Part shown: positions 42,406 through 48,400 of the stretch, piece after piece
How positions within the stretch are numbered: position 1 is the first letter of the stretch
Layout of the letters: every line of letters begins with the position of its first letter
Assembly: GCA_035048495.1 (NCBI GenBank)
Contig: CM068540.1
Coordinates: 6,742,829 to 6,806,828 of the forward strand
Length of the DNA: 64,000 nucleotides
Reading direction: 5' to 3'
DNA from: Euptelea pleiosperma
Taxonomy: Eukaryota > Streptophyta > Magnoliopsida > Ranunculales > Eupteleaceae
Program-made: the position numbers and the translations under genes
Notes under the pieces: generated by a model
What the model was told of the DNA's origin: nothing
The model's database searches: none
The model's input: only the letters and a program-made list of their open reading frames with translations

Positions 42406-45400
42406 TTGGGAAGACCCCTTGTACAAGTACAATAGTAATAGTGGTGGGTTAAGTGGGGGATCCACATAACCCACGAACTAAGAAAAATGAGTTCGTGAGT
42501 TAAGTGGGTGTAACCCACAAACGTATGACATATCCTCCCCACGTGGGGTTGTGGGACGTAGCCCACTAAGTGCACGCCCACGTGGGGCCCACAATCCAAC
42601 AGAGACCGTCAACCCTTCATCTATCAGTGTGGTAACTAGAGAGCACAACTAGTTGTAGAGAGATTTAATAATCCAACCCTTGATGATTATTCAGATGGAG
42701 AATTTGATCTAACACGCCGAAAACAATGTAGGGTTAATTTTGGTGTTGATCGTGATAGGGATCCACCTATGCAAGAGAGAGTATTTGTGTACTTAGACTT
42801 TCCCGATAACAAGGTCAAGCTTGTAGGCATCAAAGTTACCTGATAACAAGAAGGTCAAGCTTGTAGGCATCAAACTTAAAGGGTTATGCTTCCTCACATG
42901 TTTAAGATTTAGATTAAACCAAACAAAATATGAAAAAAACAGATTAGATGAAGAGAGAAGTGAGAAGTAGATGATAATAAACGAAGAGAAGAGAAGAGAA
43001 TGGATGAAAGGGAATTTATGTATGAGAGTGAGCACGCTTTCCCATATGTTTTATATTGAAAACAATAAAAGTTGAAATACCAGAAATACTCCTAGTAGTG
43101 CAACTTACAATAAAGCGTTAATAAAACAATAGAATAACCAACACTTCCCCTCAAGCTGGTGCAAAGATATCTATCATTCCCAGGTTGATTAGATGTTCAA
43201 GGAGCATGCATGAACTAGCTGATGACACTAACTGCAAGTGAAATATCAAGGCGTGTTAGAGATAGGTAAATTAGCCTTCCAACTTCCTGCATCAATGAGG
43301 CGTTCTCGGTCCACATAATTTAGTCGATGATTCTGATCAATACGTGTGTAAATGGGCTTGGTACCGAGGTTACATGCTTCTTTCAACAAGTCAATAACAT
43401 ACTTCCTCTGAGAGATGAATATCTTTTTGTTCGACTAAGCTAACCTCAATCCCAAGAAAGTCTTTTAGGGGTCCGAGATCTTTAATCTTAAATTTACAGA
43501 CTTGATTTTCGCTACCTTCACATTTAAACCTTGGTGGTGACATCATATACACCTCTTCCAACTTAACATGGAGAAAGGCATTCTTTACATCTAATTGATG
43601 TAAGGGCCAAGATATATTTGCTACCAAAGAGAGGACCTGTATGGAGTTCATCTTGGCGACTGGTGCAAATGTATCATGATAGTCAATCCCATAGATCTAG
43701 GTCAACCCTTTTGCCACTAACTTGACCTTGTACCTATCAATTGAGCAATCAACCATATAATTCACTGTGTATACCCATTTGCATCCAACTGGCTTCTATC
43801 CCCTGAATAACTGTCACACCCCCCAAATTCATACACTAGAATATATGTACGAATCCTGATGTGTGAGCTGGGAACACATCCCAATACATCACGAGAATCT
43901 GGAATTCATCTTATTGATGCCAGATTAATACAAAGTCAAAATACGACAATAAGCTAAATTAAATAGAGCAATAACACATCATATCTCATGATAAATAGAG
44001 CAATAACATGCTAGGCAACATGGATATATCGCAACATGCTTTACAGTTAATATAAACGACGAACATGCTTGATAAACATAGATAGAACTATCACGTGACA
44101 TCATGAATGAATAATGGAAGGCATATATTTGTTTTTCTAGATGTTCGACTAATAGTCTCACAATACAAGACAAACAGTCTTAACAATATACTATCGGGAC
44201 TTGCACAACACTCGAGGTGTTCAAAAATGACTTCGAGTGGTCAAAATGGCCTTCCCGTACAAATTTTGGGTGAAACGATCAACCCCTTAGGGAGGCCAGT
44301 CGACCCCCTTGGGATCGATCGAGTACCCCCCTCTAACAACATAGGCCGGTCGACCCCCCTCCTCCCCAAAAATCCCCACAAACCGATAGACTGCCCTCCT
44401 AGGCACCCATAAACCGGTTGACCCACCCCAAGACTGGTTGACCGTGTTGTCAGGGACCTACTTGTAATATCTTATATTCTACAGGGGGCCCTTGTAATAT
44501 TGTAAAACTTCACTTAATATATATATTGGGTGAAATCGTGTAGGCTATTCTAAGCTCTACACGATTTCTCCTCTTCCCCCAATTCTCTTCTCCTCTCCTC
44601 TCTTCCATCTCTAACCCTAATCTCTTATTCTGGTTACGATCCAAGATTACAACATGGTATCAGAGCATGGTTATGTAACCATGGTTTAATCCTAGAGGTC
44701 TGAAGAACCCTAGGGATTGCGAAATTCGATGCGAAGGGCTTTCCAAAGAAGGAGATCATCTCCCATGGATAGCCGCAGGCTTTAGAAGAGTCTGAAACCC
44801 TAGCCGCCCACTCCAAAAGGTTGGAGAGGTTCTCCCAGGCCTAGCCGCCCACTCCAGAAGCCTGGAGAAGAGCTATCAGGCATAGCCGCCCACTCTAGAA
44901 GCCTGGAGAAGAGCCACCAAACCTAGCCGCCCCTTCCAAAAGGTCAGAGAAGATCCTCTGGACCTAGCCGCAGGTCTCAGAGGCGTCCAGAACCTCTCCC
45001 TAGTGCTACCGCACCTATCCAGGAACCTTTTTTAGGTCCTCGGAACCATTCACAAGTTTCCCGCGGGTGGTTTTTTCTCCAATAGAAAATCTATAAAGAA
45101 GTTGTTCCAAAAAGGCCTGAATCCTGCGAGCAACGCGAGTAGGAGGCTTTAAAAATAAAAAGAAGGTGATTTGCACCTCCGCAGCAGCAGTTCGGGTGAT
45201 TTCTTATCAGAAAAGTCTTCTCTACTACCATGAGTACATCTGAGGAGTCATCTTCTGCCAAGTCAGAGATTATTGTTGCCCCACCCAGTCTGGGAAGTCA
45301 TGGTGATCACAGCCCGGGCTACAGATCACTACGGTGAAACTCGACGGGACCAACTACCTCGCATGGTCTCAATCTGCCAAGATGTACATCACTGGACGAG

Positions 45401-48400
45401 GCAAAGCCGGCTATATCACTGGACGCGTCACTGCACCTGATTCCTCTGATGCTGCGTTTGAGAAGTGGGAAGCGGAAAACTCGATGGTCATGTCATGGCT
45501 ACTTCACTCCATGCATCCATCGATCAGCACAGGCTTCCTCTTTCTCCCGACTGCCAAGGATATATGGGACACTGCATCTCAGACCTACTCCCAAGATGGG
45601 AATTTTGCTAGGATGTATGAACTTCAGCAGGAGATAGCACATCTGAAGCAAGGCGATCTTCCTTTGGGATCATACTACGCTGCGTTACGCAGCAAGTGGG
45701 AAGAGGTAGATCATTACCAGACCTACACCCCTGCATGTACCAAGGATGCTACGGAGTTCCGGAAGATGATTGTGCGCGGACGCATATTCGAGTTTCTTGG
45801 CGGCTTGAACCAGAGCTATGAACAGGTTCGAGCAAACATCTTGGGCAGAGATCCACCGCCGTCGACTATTGCACAGGTCTACTCCTACATCCAGAGCGAG
45901 GACAGCAGGAGGAGAGCCATGAGCTCTAAGACAGATGCTGATGTTCCTTTATCTGAGAAGTCTGCCTAGGCCACTCAGAAATTGAGCAAACCCACATCCA
46001 AGAAGGATGGGGATCTTGATGATCGTGATCGACTCAGATGTGATCACTGTGGCAAGCGTCGCCACACTCGGGAGACCTGCTGGAGTCTTCATGGTCGTCC
46101 CGCACAGTTTTCTGGGGGGAAGCAAGGCTCCTCAAAGAAGCCCTCTGGTAGCAAACATGGAACCTCAGCTGCTCATGCCACCAGTCAAGATTCCTCTGAT
46201 GTGACCCCTTCCTCTGGGCAGTCCAACACCTTCTCTAGCATGGACATTGACAGGCTTCGACAATTACTTACTCAGCTTGATGGCCCTTCCCCACCTACAT
46301 CATCCTTTGCTCAGACAGGTACATCCCATTCAGCCCACCATGTGTCTACGGCACCCATTGGTCCTTCCTGGATCATTGATTCTGGTGCCTCCGATCATAT
46401 GACTGGTATGCCATCCCTTTTCTCCACCTATAATATCTGCTCGGGTAAGGACAAGGTCCGTGTGGCCGATGACACCTTCTCCTCTATCTCAGGGAAGGGC
46501 ACTATCTCTGCCACACCTACTTTGTCTTTATCCTCTGTACTTCATGTTCCTAAATTCACCACTAACCTGCTTTCTGTTAGCCATTTTACTAAGAGCCTAA
46601 ACTGCAGTGTTACCTTTTTTCCTACTCACTGTGTTTTTCAGGACTTGGAGACGAGGCGGATGATTGGCAGTGGTCGTGAGGATGGTGGATTGTACCTGCT
46701 CGATAGCCAGCCGACTTCATATTCTGTTGCACATCAGTCTAGTGCCAATGTCAGTAGTTCTAGCGTTAATAAAGACCTGTTAATGCGATGGCATAACAGG
46801 CTAGGTCATTTACCGCTTTCAGTCATGAAGAGTCTGTTACCTCAGTTTGCGTCTATTCCATTTTTTGAGTTCAACTGTGAAACTTGTGTACTTGCAAAAC
46901 AATGTCGGGTGTCTTTTCCGACCAGTAATAAAAAAAGTACGTTTCCTTTACAGCTTGTGCACTCTGATGTTTGGGGACCCAATCCCACTACTTCTATCTT
47001 TGGTTTTCGCTACATTGTGGTTTTTGTGGATGACTACAGCCGTTACACTTGGATCTACCTTATGAAATCAAAAAATGAGGTGCATACTATCTTTCAGACC
47101 TTCCATAAAATGGTGTGCAATCAATTGGGCACCACCCTAAAAGTCCTACGCACTGACAATGGGGGGGAATACATGTACAGTGGCCTTGCCTCCTACTTTG
47201 AAGAGCATGGAATTCTTCATCAGACTTCATGTGCCAATACACCTCAACAAAATGGGACCGCTGAGCGAAAGCATCGCCATGTCCTGGAGGTTGCTAGGGC
47301 ACTTCTTCTTGGTACTCGGGTACCCAAAGGTTATTGGGCTGACGCTGTGTTGACGGCATCCTACTTGATAAATCGGATGCCCTCTCGTGTCTTGGGGTCA
47401 AAGTCTCCCCTTTCACTCCTGTTTCCTTCCTGTCCTGTGTTCTCCATTCCACCTAAGGTCTTTGGTTGTGTTTGCTATGTTCACGCCCATCACAGGAAGG
47501 ACAAGTTAGATCCGAAAGCCGTCCGATGTGTGTTCCTTGGCTATTCGTCCACTCAGAAGGGATATCGGTGTTTCCATCCCTCTACCCGTCGTCGGTTTGT
47601 TTCTCTAGATGTTACATTTTTTGAGAGTCTTCCCTTCTTCTCAGTTGATCGGACTTCTCTTCAGGGGGAGCTTGGGAGTATTGACGAGAGTCCGATACCT
47701 CCACAGGGGGAGATTCCTCAACCAGTACCCCTTGATTTGCTTGATGAATCTCCTGTACCCTTGTCCTTATCTCCTACTGACACTGTGCCACAGGATCTGC
47801 AGCTGAAGACATATGCCAGACGACGTCAAAAAGAGAAACAGTCCACCATCCAAGCTCACTGCCAGGAAATCCAACTCGATCCAGGTAATCGTGTCCTCAG
47901 TGATCCTCATGATGATATGTCTGTTGCTCCTACTATCCTTCCCATAGACATTGATGTACCTATTGCTCATCGGAAGGGTGTTCGGAACTGTGTTACCAAG
48001 CACCCTATCTCTCACTTTGTTTCCTATCAACAGCTCTCACCATCCTACAGGGCATTTGCTACTTCCCTATCCAATGTCGCTCTGCCATCCAGTGTCTCAG
48101 ATGCCCTCAGCCAGCCTCAGTGGAAAGCAGCCATGCTAGAGGAGATGACAGCTCTAGAAAAGAATGGTACTTGGGATTTGGTTCCATTGCCTAGAGGAAA
48201 GAAATCCGTGGGGTGCAAGTGGGTATATACAGTGAAATACAAAGCAGATGGAAGCATCGACAGGTACAAGGCCCGTCTCGTTGCAAAAGGGTACACACAG
48301 ACTTATGGGATTGACTACCAGGAGACGTTTGCTCCAGTGGCCAAGATGAACTCAGTTCGAGTTCTGTTATCTCTCGCGGCAAACTTTTCTTGGCCCCTCC

